Assembly (NCBI RefSeq): GCF_001905005.1
Contig: NZ_LWKZ01000001.1
Location: forward strand, 1,367,775-1,431,774
Length of the DNA stretch: 64,000 nt
Reading direction: 5' to 3'
Source of the DNA: Streptomyces sp. CB02923
Lineage (GTDB): Bacteria > Actinomycetota > Actinomycetes > Streptomycetales > Streptomycetaceae
Shown: positions 49,942 through 57,369 of the stretch, piece by piece
Numbering within the stretch: the first letter of the stretch is position 1
Layout of the letters: each line of letters starts with the position of its first letter
Position numbers and translations under genes: made by a program
Notes under the pieces: model-generated
Databases searched by the model: none
What the model saw: the letters and a program-made list of their open reading frames with translations, nothing else
Told to the model about the DNA's origin: nothing

Positions 49942-50499
49942 TCAGTGCACCTGCTCGGCCTTCGGCCCGATGTCCCTGATCCTGGCGGGAGTTCCCTCCG
50001 GACTGAACGAGTGGTGGAAGGTGAAGGCGTGCGGCACGGAGCCGTGGTCGTGGAGGTGCTCCAGCCTGGAAACCCCGTCCTGCCAGGTGGGTATCACTCC
50101 GTCGGAGACCCACCAGCACACGTAATTCGCGTGCCCGGACCTCTCGAACCAGTCGTATCGCCTGTTCAGCGCCTCGCGGTGCAGACCGGTGTAGATGGCG
50201 TCGAAGGCGGGACGCAGGCCGGTCCAGAGGGAGAGGGTCGCGGCCAGGGCGGTGGTTTCCACCGTACGGCCCTTGTCGTACCAGGCCGGTACGACGAACT
50301 CTCCCCAGGGGCCCCAGTCCGCGCCGAAGTGCAAGCCCCGTTCGCCCTCGGCCGTTTCGGCACGAGCGAGGTACCCGGGGTGCTGGCTGATCTTCCGGTA
50401 GACGGCCTCACCACGGTCGTAGAACTCGCGCGTGAGAGGTCCGGTATCGGCGAGAGGTGACTTCAGGACGCCGAATGTGTACAGAGCAAGATGGGGCAT
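49942..50499 (-). CDS. DUF3291 protein
   Basis: The 185-aa protein matches DUF3291: HLALYTFGVLKSPLADTG at the start, ATLSLWTGLRPAFDAIYTGLHREALNRR in the middle and YVCWWVSDGVIPTWQDGVSRLEHLHDHG near the end. The family resembles dimeric alpha-beta barrel monooxygenases, but its role is unknown. The ATG at 50499 has AGGGAGAG upstream. It lies between the oxidoreductase gene and the P450 region with no sign of an operon. Confidence 0.85.
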   Translation of the reverse strand: MPHLALYTFGVLKSPLADTGPLTREFYDRGEAVYRKISQHPGYLARAETAEGERGLHFGADWGPWGEFVVPAWYDKGRTVETTALAATLSLWTGLRPAFDAIYTGLHREALNRRYDWFERSGHANYVCWWVSDGVIPTWQDGVSRLEHLHDHGSVPHAFTFHHSFSPEGTPARIRDIGPKAEQVH

Positions 50500-50894
50500 G
50501 CGTCTCTCCCTGGTGGTGGGTGCCTGGTGTGGACCCGGTTCGGTGGCTTACGCACGGGACGAAGATGGGTGCGGCGTGACCAACTCATCCCGCCGCGCGG
50601 GGCTCAGCCTGAAGGAACCCCTGCGTGACCGTGGGCGATCACCGAAGACCAGGTGAAGGTAGCCGTCTCTGCGGGCCATGTCGAAGTTGCGTTTTCCCTG
50701 CCCAAGTGGCTTCTCGAACGGGCCCTGACCAGCACAGAATCGCGCCGGGCCGCTACGCCCTACCGACACCTACACCAAGCCCGACCCTCCTCAACACACC
50801 ACCGGCCATTCCAGCGAGTCTCAGCCGCGCCGGACCAGCCGACCTGCCACCACCCACCGGAAGCCGCCAGCCCAACCCCCGGTGCCGGTGGCGG
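50500..50894. other. Unassigned region between DUF3291 and P450 genes
   Basis: About 395 bp with mixed composition. Short frames exist (for example MARRDGYLHLVFGD on the minus strand near 50679), but none has both a good ribosome site and convincing codon use. No operator or RNA is evident. Confidence 0.4.
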
Positions 50895-52118
50895 TCATTC
50901 CGGGCCGCCCCGCCAGGTCACGCGCATCGCCTCCGGCCCCCGGATGTGCGGCCGTTCCCTCCACGTGATGTCGCGGACGGTCAGCTCCGGGGCCCTGGCG
51001 AGCAGCACGCGCAGTCCCTCCTGGAGGTCGATGCGCCCGAGCTGGGCGCCGACGCAGTAGTGCGCGCCATAGCCGAAGGTGAGGTGTCCACCGGGTGGCC
51101 GGGTGAAGTCGATCGCGTCGGGGTCCTCGAACCGGGCCGGGTCGTGGTTGGCCGACTCGACGGCGACGGTCAGGGCTTCGCCCGCGCGCACCAGCGTGCC
51201 GCCGACGGTGACATCCTCCCGCGCGTAGCGGACGAACAGGCCGGCACCGGCGGAGGCGTTGTTGCGCAGCAGCTCCTCGGCCGCCGACGGCAGTTCGGCC
51301 GGGTTCGCACGCAGCCGGTTCCAGAGCGCACGGTCGCCCCGCGTGAGCACGTAGACGCAGTTCGGGATCTGGGTGATGATCGCCTCGAACCTGGCCAGCA
51401 GCATGCTGACGACCAGCTCGATCAGCTCGTCGTCGGTGAGCCGGTCCTCCTCGTCCCGGGCCTGGGTCATCGCCGACATCAGGTCGTCGCGGGGGCGGGC
51501 CCGACGCTCGGCGATGAGCTGCTCGGTGCAGGCGCGCAGGGCACCGAACCGCCGCATCATGTCCTCGGCTCCGACGGCGCTGCCGGGCATCAGCGCCGCG
51601 CTGGTCGACTCGAACACCTCCCGGTCCGAGACCGGCACGCCGAGCAGGTCGCAGATGGACAGCACGCTCATCGGCTGCGCGTAGTCCACCACGATGTCCA
51701 TGCCCGGTCCGGCGTTCATCGCCGACGACAGCAGATCGTCCGCCGCCGCGTGCACCGTCGGGCGCTGCGCTTCGATACGGGATCTGCTGAGAGCTTTGAC
51801 CAACAGCGTGCGCAGCCGGGTGTGTTCGGGGGCGTCCAGGGTGATCAGTCCGGCCAGGTCCGTCGCCTCTTCCTGGCGCGGAAAGTCCCGGCCGACCGAC
51901 ATCGCGCGGCTGAACCGCGCGTCGCCCAGCACCATCCGGGCGTCCGCGTAGCGGGAGACCAGCCAGGTGGGTTCACCGTGGGCGAGCCGCACCCGCAGCA
52001 GCCCCTCGCGCTGCCGCAGCTCCCGGAAGCGCTCGTTGACCTCGATGCCGCGGCCGTCGTCGAAGGGGAAGTGCTCCAGTGCCGCTGCGGCGCCGGGAAG
52101 ATCGGGAACGGTCGTCAT
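50895..52118 (-). CDS. Cytochrome P450 with atypical I-helix
   Basis: The 407-aa P450 has the heme-binding loop FGYGAHYCVGAQL with the Cys ligand, ExxR in EELLR and the DFTRPPGGHLTFG run-up. Helix I, normally AGxET/TT, reads LLARFEAIITQ: the conserved acid is kept (FEA), but Gly and both Thr are missing. Such enzymes often do reactions other than simple hydroxylation in natural-product pathways. The ATG at 52118 overlaps the stop of a thioesterase-like relic (52115-52118), so the gene once followed a thioesterase. Its redox partner is not nearby. Confidence 0.9.
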   Translation of the reverse strand: MTTVPDLPGAAAALEHFPFDDGRGIEVNERFRELRQREGLLRVRLAHGEPTWLVSRYADARMVLGDARFSRAMSVGRDFPRQEEATDLAGLITLDAPEHTRLRTLLVKALSRSRIEAQRPTVHAAADDLLSSAMNAGPGMDIVVDYAQPMSVLSICDLLGVPVSDREVFESTSAALMPGSAVGAEDMMRRFGALRACTEQLIAERRARPRDDLMSAMTQARDEEDRLTDDELIELVVSMLLARFEAIITQIPNCVYVLTRGDRALWNRLRANPAELPSAAEELLRNNASAGAGLFVRYAREDVTVGGTLVRAGEALTVAVESANHDPARFEDPDAIDFTRPPGGHLTFGYGAHYCVGAQLGRIDLQEGLRVLLARAPELTVRDITWRERPHIRGPEAMRVTWRGGPE

Positions 52119-52222
52119 AGGGGCTGTACCTCCGTCGTCCAGTCGTGCAGATTCGCTGAGATCAGGTCGGCGTGCCGGAACAGGATGGTGAAGTGATCGC
52201 CGGGCAGCGTGCGCACGCGGTG
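52115..52222 (-). pseudogene. C-terminal relic of a thioesterase
   Basis: The last 35 codons (AHRVRTLPGDHFTILF, HADLISANLHDW) match the C-terminal end of NRPS/PKS-type thioesterases, which have LPGDHF with the catalytic His. Upstream the frame turns into unrelated sequence, so the body of the domain is gone. The relic keeps its ATGA overlap with the P450. Confidence 0.6.
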
Positions 52223-52734
52223 CGCCGGTTCGGCCGGGGACGGGTGGTCCTCCGAGCCGGCGGGCACACCCGCGGACGACCTCACTGGCGAGCAGGCGCA
52301 GGATCGGCGCCCCCAGCGGGCCACCTCGGCTCTTTCGGAGATCAAGGAGAACGGTATGACGGGTGATTCCCGTTTTTCCCTAGAATCCCGTTGAGGCCGG
52401 AACTCAGGCGTCCGTCCCGTCAGAGATCTGGAGCGAGGAAGTGTCTCTGACGCGGGCCTGGTCAGTTCTGCTGGAACGGATTCGAAGCCGGGCGGTCCAG
52501 TGGATCTGCTGTCCGCCCGGGGCAGCGACTGGTCGGCCGCGGCGGCGGGGCGGCTCTCGTAGCGGCCGTCGCCGAGGCTCCGGCAGGACGTCTGGTTGCC
52601 CGCTTCCGGCTCAGCCGGTTGAAGATCAGCCAGGAGGGCTGACCACTCCACGCCTGCCGTTGCGGGCAATGGATGTTCAGGGGTGGCGAACACGCGGTGC
52701 ATGAGCAGTGGCTTCGGGGTGGGCAGGTTCAGGT
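52223..52734. other. Non-coding stretch between P450 genes
   Basis: About 510 bp with no convincing gene. It contains ATGACGGGTGATTCC at 52357 with AAGGAG before it (a 12-residue frame) and the small inverted repeat ACGGG/CCCGT followed by TTTTT at 52359-52377. It probably marks a deletion in an old biosynthetic cluster. Confidence 0.5.
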
Positions 52735-54015
52735 TCACCTCACGCTGACCGGCAGACTCCGCAGCCCGTTCTGGAAGTTGGAGACCAGGCGGACCGGCTC
52801 ACCGGCAAGCTCCAGGCCGGGCAGTTGCTCGACCACATGCCGTAGCACCGCCCGCATCTGGACGCGGGCGAGGTGGCTGCCCAGGCAGAAGTGCGGGCCG
52901 AAGCCGAAGCTGACGTGGTCGTTCGGGGTGCGGGTGATGTCGAAGCGGCCGGGGTCGTGGAAGACGGTTTCGTCGCGGTTGGCGGAGGCGTGGTAGACCA
53001 CGACCTTTTCGCCGCGGCGGATGGCCTGACCGCCGAGTTCGGTGTCGCGGGTGGCGGTGCGGCGGAAGTCGATCACGGGGGGCCAGTAGCGCAGCATCTC
53101 CTCCACGGCGCTGCCGGTCAGTTCCGGTTCCCGGCGGAGGCGGGCGAACTGGTCGGGGTGCCGGAGGAGGGTGAGCAGGCCGCCGGGGATGCCGTTGCGC
53201 AGGGTTTCGTTTCCGGCCACCGCGAAGAGGAAGAACATGTTCTCGAACTCGGCGCGGTTCAGGCCGCCTTCCCGCAGGTGTGCCATGACGGTGCCGGGGC
53301 GCGGGTTGCCGGCCAGCGCGTGGGCGTACGCGAACATGTCGGCGAGTGCGTGGCGCGAGCGGGGGTTGGCCGGGCGGCCGTCCGGGCGGTGGGCCGGGGC
53401 GGGGCGTGCGCGGAGGGCGGCGCGGCCCATCGGGCTGAGCCGGGCGGGATCGGCGGCGCTGGAGGTGGCGTACGCGTCGTCCTGGTAGCCGATGACGCGG
53501 TTCGACCAGTCGAAGAGGAGTTGCCGGTCCTCCTCCGGGACACCCATGACATGGGCCAGTGTCCAGACGGGGAGGTCGCCGGCGACGCTGACGAAGTCCG
53601 CCTCGCCCGCCCGTGCCACCTCCGCCACCAGGTGCTCTGCCCGTGCGTCGATGACCTTCTCCAACTCCCTTACGGCACGAGGGGTGAAGGCCGCGGCGAC
53701 GACCCGCCGGATCCGCGCGTGGTCCGGCGGGTCCTGGTTGAGCATCATCGCCCGGACGAACGTGAGGTCGTCCTCGGTGTCGGGGTCGCGGATCTGGGTG
53801 GCGCCCAGGTACGAGGAGTAGATCTCGGGGGTGCGCAGGACGTGTCTGACGTCGGCGTGCCGCAGCACGGCCCAGTAGCCGGGCCCGGCGGGCCAGGCGC
53901 CGACCGGGGGCTCCTCGACCCAGCACACCGGCCGGGTCGCGCGCAGCTCGCGGAAGAGTTCGTACGGGACAGCGTCGGCGTACGTATCGGGTGTGAATAC
54001 AGCGACAGCTTCCAC
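52735..54015 (-). CDS. Cytochrome P450 (CYP125/142-like steroid-type)
   Basis: The 426-aa P450 has the heme loop FGFGPHFCLGSHLAR, the I-helix AGNETLRNGI (canonical AGxET, as in CYP125 and CYP142) and the ExxR in EEMLR. Those relatives oxidise sterol side chains, so a lipid-like substrate is likely. The start is GTG at 54015. A linker of Pro/Arg near residue 210-225 is unusual. It is 500 bp upstream of the other P450 on the same strand and may belong to the same relic cluster. Confidence 0.9.
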   Translation of the reverse strand: MEAVAVFTPDTYADAVPYELFRELRATRPVCWVEEPPVGAWPAGPGYWAVLRHADVRHVLRTPEIYSSYLGATQIRDPDTEDDLTFVRAMMLNQDPPDHARIRRVVAAAFTPRAVRELEKVIDARAEHLVAEVARAGEADFVSVAGDLPVWTLAHVMGVPEEDRQLLFDWSNRVIGYQDDAYATSSAADPARLSPMGRAALRARPAPAHRPDGRPANPRSRHALADMFAYAHALAGNPRPGTVMAHLREGGLNRAEFENMFFLFAVAGNETLRNGIPGGLLTLLRHPDQFARLRREPELTGSAVEEMLRYWPPVIDFRRTATRDTELGGQAIRRGEKVVVYHASANRDETVFHDPGRFDITRTPNDHVSFGFGPHFCLGSHLARVQMRAVLRHVVEQLPGLELAGEPVRLVSNFQNGLRSLPVSVR

Positions 54016-54086
54016 GCAGGCGACCGTACGATATTCCGTCGTTCGGGGGAATCGGACCCGACCGGCGGCTGACGACGGCCCGTCTT

Positions 54087-54872
54087 GTGCAACATCACGG
54101 CGTGAAGGGATCGCAACGTTTCCTCAGCCTCCAACCTGCGGTGCTTCTCTTACCGCTGTTGGTCGCAGTCGCAGTGCTGTCGACGTCGGCCGGGGCGCAC
54201 GCGGCGCCCGTCCGGCCTACTGACGCGTGCGCGAACACCTGCGCGGATACGGACGGGCCGGCGCGCGCACAGCCCGGCCGGGCGACGCCATCGGTGCGCG
54301 CGCACCCTGGCCGGCCTGCGCCACCGGGCTGGGAGTGGGTCTGCGAGCTGCCGACCGGCTGGCCGATGCCGCCGGGCTGGCGCTGGGACTTGTTCTGGTC
54401 CTGCCCGACGCCGAGACCGACACCGACGCCTACGCCGACCAAGCCGCCCACCACCACGCCTACGCCGTCCCCCACGGCCACTCGAACCCCTCCGTCCTCC
54501 CCCACGCCCGCACAGCCCCCTCCGCCCTCCAGCCGCCCCACGTCCTCCCCCGCCCCGTCGCGCCCGCAGCGCCAGTCGCCCGCCCCCTCCGTTCCCGGGC
54601 AGACGCCCGTACCGTCCCGTTTGGTGCCCGGCGAATCCGCGGCTCCCGCGGCACCACCGGCCACCCCGCCCACGTCGCCGAGCCCCGCACCGTCCACGAC
54701 TCCGTCGGCGGCGCTGCCCCGCACATACGTCCCGTCCGCCCGTAAGCAGCACAACAGCCGGTCGGCCGTCACGACCATGCTGCTGCTCACCGCGCCCGCC
54801 GTGCTGGCGGCCGCCGCGCTGCGTCCCCGTTCGTCCAGCTCGTCCGGCTCGTCCGGGCGCCGTTCCTCGTAG
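54087..54872 (+). CDS. Secreted or wall-associated Pro-rich protein with C-terminal anchor
   Basis: The 261-aa protein has a signal (LLLPLLVAVAVLSTSAGAHA), a mature part with WEWVCELPTGWPMPPGWRWD, a long Pro-Thr-Ser-rich stretch, then a membrane helix near the C-terminus (MLLLTAPAVLAAAAL) followed by a Ser/Arg tail. The layout is that of a wall-spanning protein. The start is GTG at 54087 or 54102. It is 9 bp upstream of the DUF4239 gene and likely cotranscribed. Confidence 0.7.
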   Translation: MQHHGVKGSQRFLSLQPAVLLLPLLVAVAVLSTSAGAHAAPVRPTDACANTCADTDGPARAQPGRATPSVRAHPGRPAPPGWEWVCELPTGWPMPPGWRWDLFWSCPTPRPTPTPTPTKPPTTTPTPSPTATRTPPSSPTPAQPPPPSSRPTSSPAPSRPQRQSPAPSVPGQTPVPSRLVPGESAAPAAPPATPPTSPSPAPSTTPSAALPRTYVPSARKQHNSRSAVTTMLLLTAPAVLAAAALRPRSSSSSGSSGRRSS

Positions 54873-54881
54873 GAGGCCACC

Positions 54882-55640
54882 GTGTCGGAATGGCTGGTGC
54901 TGACCATCGCGATGGCGGCCGTCTGCGCCGTCGTCCTGAGCATCACGGTGCTCAAGCAGCGCCGTATCGGGGAGGACGACGACCCGTCCGAAACACCCGA
55001 TGTCATCGAGTACATGACGATGATGGTGGGGGTGGTCTACGCGATCGTCCTCGGCCTGGCCATCGCCGGCGTCTGGGAAGCCCGGGGCACGGCCGGGGAC
55101 ACCGTACGGACCGAGGCGCAGGCCCTGCACGAGGTCAGCGAGCGGGTACGGGCCTACCCGGAGGCCACGCGGGACCGCATCCGCGCGGACGTCGACGCCT
55201 ATGTCGCGCACGTCGTGCACAAGGAGTGGCCGGCCATGGCCGAGCGGGGGGAGGTCACGGACCGGGGCAATGAGCTGCTGGACAAGGTACGGGCCGATGT
55301 GACCGACTACCGGCCGCGGGACGATTACGAGGCGCAGTCCTACCAGCCGCTGCTCGACCAGGTCGCGGCGGCGGACGACGCCCGCAACGCGCGGGCGGAC
55401 AGCATCGATCCGACCCTGCCGCCGGTGGTCTGGTTCGGGCTGATCACCGGTGCCGCGATCACCATCGGGCTGATCTTCACCCTGCAGATCCGCCGGTCGG
55501 CGCGCGAGCTGCTGATGGCCGCCCTCTTCAGCGCGCTGATCGCCTTCCTGCTCTTCCTCGTCTGGGACTTCGACGCACCGTTCAGCCGGGGCATCTCGAC
55601 CTCGGCCGATCCGTTCACGGACCTCTTCCCGGAACTGTGA
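54882..55640 (+). CDS. DUF4239 (bestrophin-like) membrane protein
   Basis: The 252-aa protein matches DUF4239: a first helix (about 5-22), a second (about 42-65) with MVGVVYAIVLGLAIAGVWEAR, a soluble middle domain with EAQALHEVSERVRAYPEATRD, then two helices near the C-terminus (about 183-235). Related proteins may form channels. The GTG at 54882 has TAGGAGGCC 6-9 nt upstream, a strong site. A role with the Pro-rich partner is likely but unproven. Confidence 0.85.
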   Translation: MSEWLVLTIAMAAVCAVVLSITVLKQRRIGEDDDPSETPDVIEYMTMMVGVVYAIVLGLAIAGVWEARGTAGDTVRTEAQALHEVSERVRAYPEATRDRIRADVDAYVAHVVHKEWPAMAERGEVTDRGNELLDKVRADVTDYRPRDDYEAQSYQPLLDQVAAADDARNARADSIDPTLPPVVWFGLITGAAITIGLIFTLQIRRSARELLMAALFSALIAFLLFLVWDFDAPFSRGISTSADPFTDLFPEL

Positions 55641-55742
55641 CGCGCCCATGAGGCCCGCGTCGGGACGTCGCGGCGCGGGCAGATCCGGCGACAGACAGCT
55701 GCCTGCCGTCAGGACCCCGCGCCGGATCCACCGGCGTCACTT

Positions 55743-55773
55743 TTGCTAGCAGCCGCTTGCAATAGTTAGCACG
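55743..55773 (+). promoter_or_regulatory. Promoter/operator region of the HTH gene
   Basis: TTGCTAGCA (55743-55751) and GTTAGCA (55765-55771) repeat the TAGCA element across TTGCAA. A -10-like TAGTTA (55763-55768) ends 5 nt before the ATG at 55774, so a leaderless transcript is possible. It may be autoregulated. Confidence 0.35.
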
Positions 55774-56226
55774 ATGGCGCACCATCGGGGCATGGCATCA
55801 CTCAACGTCGGCAACCTCGGCGAGTTCCTGCGGGAGCAGCGGCGCAATGCGCAGCTGAGCCTGCGGCAGCTCGCGGATGCCGCCGGGGTGTCCAATCCGT
55901 ATCTCAGTCAGATCGAGCGCGGACTGCGCAAGCCGAGTGCGGACATCCTGCAGCAGCTGGCCAAGGCGCTGCGGATCTCCGCAGAGACGCTGTACGTGCA
56001 GGCCGGGATCCTCGACGAGCGGAAGGTGGACGGGGTCGAGGTGCACACCGCGATCCTCACCGATCCGGCGCTGACCGAGAAGCAGAAGCAGGTGCTGCTG
56101 CAGATCTACGAGTCCTTCCGCAAGGAGAACGGACACGGGAGCGGGCGCGGCGAGAGCGGCGGTGCGCAGGCGCACGAGCCCGCTCCGGACGCCCGAGAGG
56201 CCGACGGCGGCCCGCACGCCACCTGA
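55774..56226 (+). CDS. XRE-type HTH regulator (Rv0474 family)
   Basis: The 150-aa protein has an XRE fold (LGEFLREQRRNAQLSLRQLADAAG, VSNPYLSQIERGLRKPSADIL) and a C-terminal helix ILTDPALTEKQKQVLLQIYESF. It is the conserved actinobacterial regulator next to the heparin-binding-haemagglutinin gene in mycobacteria (Rv0474-hbhA). The ATG at 55774 or 55792 starts it; the second would remove MAHHRG. The tail is Gly/Glu-rich. It likely regulates itself and the downstream genes. Confidence 0.88.
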   Translation: MAHHRGMASLNVGNLGEFLREQRRNAQLSLRQLADAAGVSNPYLSQIERGLRKPSADILQQLAKALRISAETLYVQAGILDERKVDGVEVHTAILTDPALTEKQKQVLLQIYESFRKENGHGSGRGESGGAQAHEPAPDAREADGGPHAT

Positions 56227-56260
56227 GCGACCGACCACCTATTCCAGGAGGAACCACGCC

Positions 56261-56836
56261 ATGGCCATCACCGACGACGTCCGCAAGGCGCTCACCGACC
56301 CGACTCCGCTGTACGCCTTCGCCGGCGGTGTGGACCTCGCCGCCGAGAAGGCCAAGGAGATCCCGGGCCTGGTCGAGAAGATCCGCCAGGAGGCCCCGAA
56401 GCGCTTCGAGGCCGCCCGCAACACCGACCCGAAGGTCGTGCAGGACCGCGTGTCCAAGGAGGCGAAGGACGCGCAGGAGCGGCTGACCAGGCTGCTGGGC
56501 GCGCTCGACTCCGACTTCAAGAAGCTCAGCCAGCAGGCGCAGGACCTGGCGCTGCAGGGCGTGGGCCGCGCGGCCGAGGCGGCCGTCAAGCTGCGCGAGG
56601 GCTACGACGGGCTGGCCGAGCGCGGTCGCGGCGCGGTGCAGACGTGGCGTAACGAGACCGCCGAGGCCACCGAGGAACTCGCGGTCGCGATCGAGCCGGA
56701 GCCGAAGCAGGAGCCCGCGGCGGAGGACAAGGCCGAGGGCGGCACCGAGCCGAAGTCCGCCGCGGCCAAGAAGGCCCCGGCCGCCAAGAAGACGACGGCG
56801 AAGAAGACCGCCGCGCCGGACGAGAACGGCAAGTAA
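56261..56836 (+). CDS. HbhA-like helical protein with Lys/Ala-rich tail
   Basis: The 191-aa protein matches HbhA-type proteins: a long helical N-terminal part (DVRKALTDPTPLYAFAGGVDLAAEKA, then coiled-coil-like repeats with FDSDFKKLSQQAQDLA-type spacing) and a tail of repeats such as AAAKKAPAAKK and TAKKTAA. In mycobacteria HbhA binds heparan sulfate and lipid. In Streptomyces it may act in the cell envelope or bind DNA. The ATG at 56261 follows CAGGAGG. It is 34 bp after the HTH gene. Confidence 0.87.
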   Translation: MAITDDVRKALTDPTPLYAFAGGVDLAAEKAKEIPGLVEKIRQEAPKRFEAARNTDPKVVQDRVSKEAKDAQERLTRLLGALDSDFKKLSQQAQDLALQGVGRAAEAAVKLREGYDGLAERGRGAVQTWRNETAEATEELAVAIEPEPKQEPAAEDKAEGGTEPKSAAAKKAPAAKKTTAKKTAAPDENGK

Positions 56837-56932
56837 CGAAAGCAGCGGAGCGGGCCGGGCACGCCACGCGTGTCCGGCCCGTTATCCGGGTACGGTGGGC
56901 CGACGGCGGACCGAGTCGAACGGGAGAAGGCA

Positions 56933-57274
56933 GTGCTGATCTACGGTTTCCAGAACGTGCTGAGCTGGGTGCAGCTGGTCCTGGCCGTGTATGCCGCCGC
57001 CATGCTCGTCGACGCGGCCGTACGGCGGGAGGACGCCTACCGGGCGGCCGGCAAGCAGACCAAGGGCATGTGGCTGATCTTCCTGGTGCTGGCCACCGCG
57101 CTGCTGTTCCTGCTGCCGCTGATGTCGTTCCTGCCGATCATCGGGCTGATCGCCGTGATCGTCTACACGGTCGACGTGCGGCCCGCGATCAAGGGGATCA
57201 CCGGCGGCCGGGGGCCGCGCCGCGGCGGGTCGAGTTCGGACGGGCCGTACGGGCCGTTCAACGGCGGGCGGTAG
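56933..57274 (+). CDS. DUF2516 membrane protein (Rv0476-like)
   Basis: The 113-aa protein has two or three hydrophobic helices (NVLSWVQLVLAVYAAAMLVDAA; MWLIFLVLATALLFLLPLMSFLPIIGLIAVIVY) and a basic Gly/Ser-rich tail. DUF2516 proteins follow hbhA in mycobacteria too, so this trio is conserved. The function is unknown. The GTG at 56933 follows GGGAGAAGG. The gap of 96 bp to HbhA has no terminator. Confidence 0.85.
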   Translation: MLIYGFQNVLSWVQLVLAVYAAAMLVDAAVRREDAYRAAGKQTKGMWLIFLVLATALLFLLPLMSFLPIIGLIAVIVYTVDVRPAIKGITGGRGPRRGGSSSDGPYGPFNGGR

Positions 57275-57369
57275 CGGGCGGCAGCGGCCGAAAGGTCCGA
57301 GGGGCCCGAGGGGAACAAGGAACCCGAGAGGTCCAAGGGGCCCGAGGCCCACGACGCACGGGCCGCGCC
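57275..57369. repeat. Imperfect G-rich direct repeats
   Basis: Blocks of the type AGGTCC(G/A)AGGGGCCCGAGG occur at about 57294 and 57330, in the 95 bp between two convergent genes. They may end transcription or be slippage debris. Confidence 0.45.

Noticed and set aside
50548..50769. Minus-strand frame containing MARRDGYLHLVFGD
   Set aside because: No strong ribosome site, no family and no neighbour support; it could be a relic of a small gene, but I cannot support it.
52357..52394. 12-residue frame MTGDSRFSLESR with AAGGAG before it
   Set aside because: Tempting as a leader peptide, but there is no plus-strand gene downstream for it to control and no promoter is visible.
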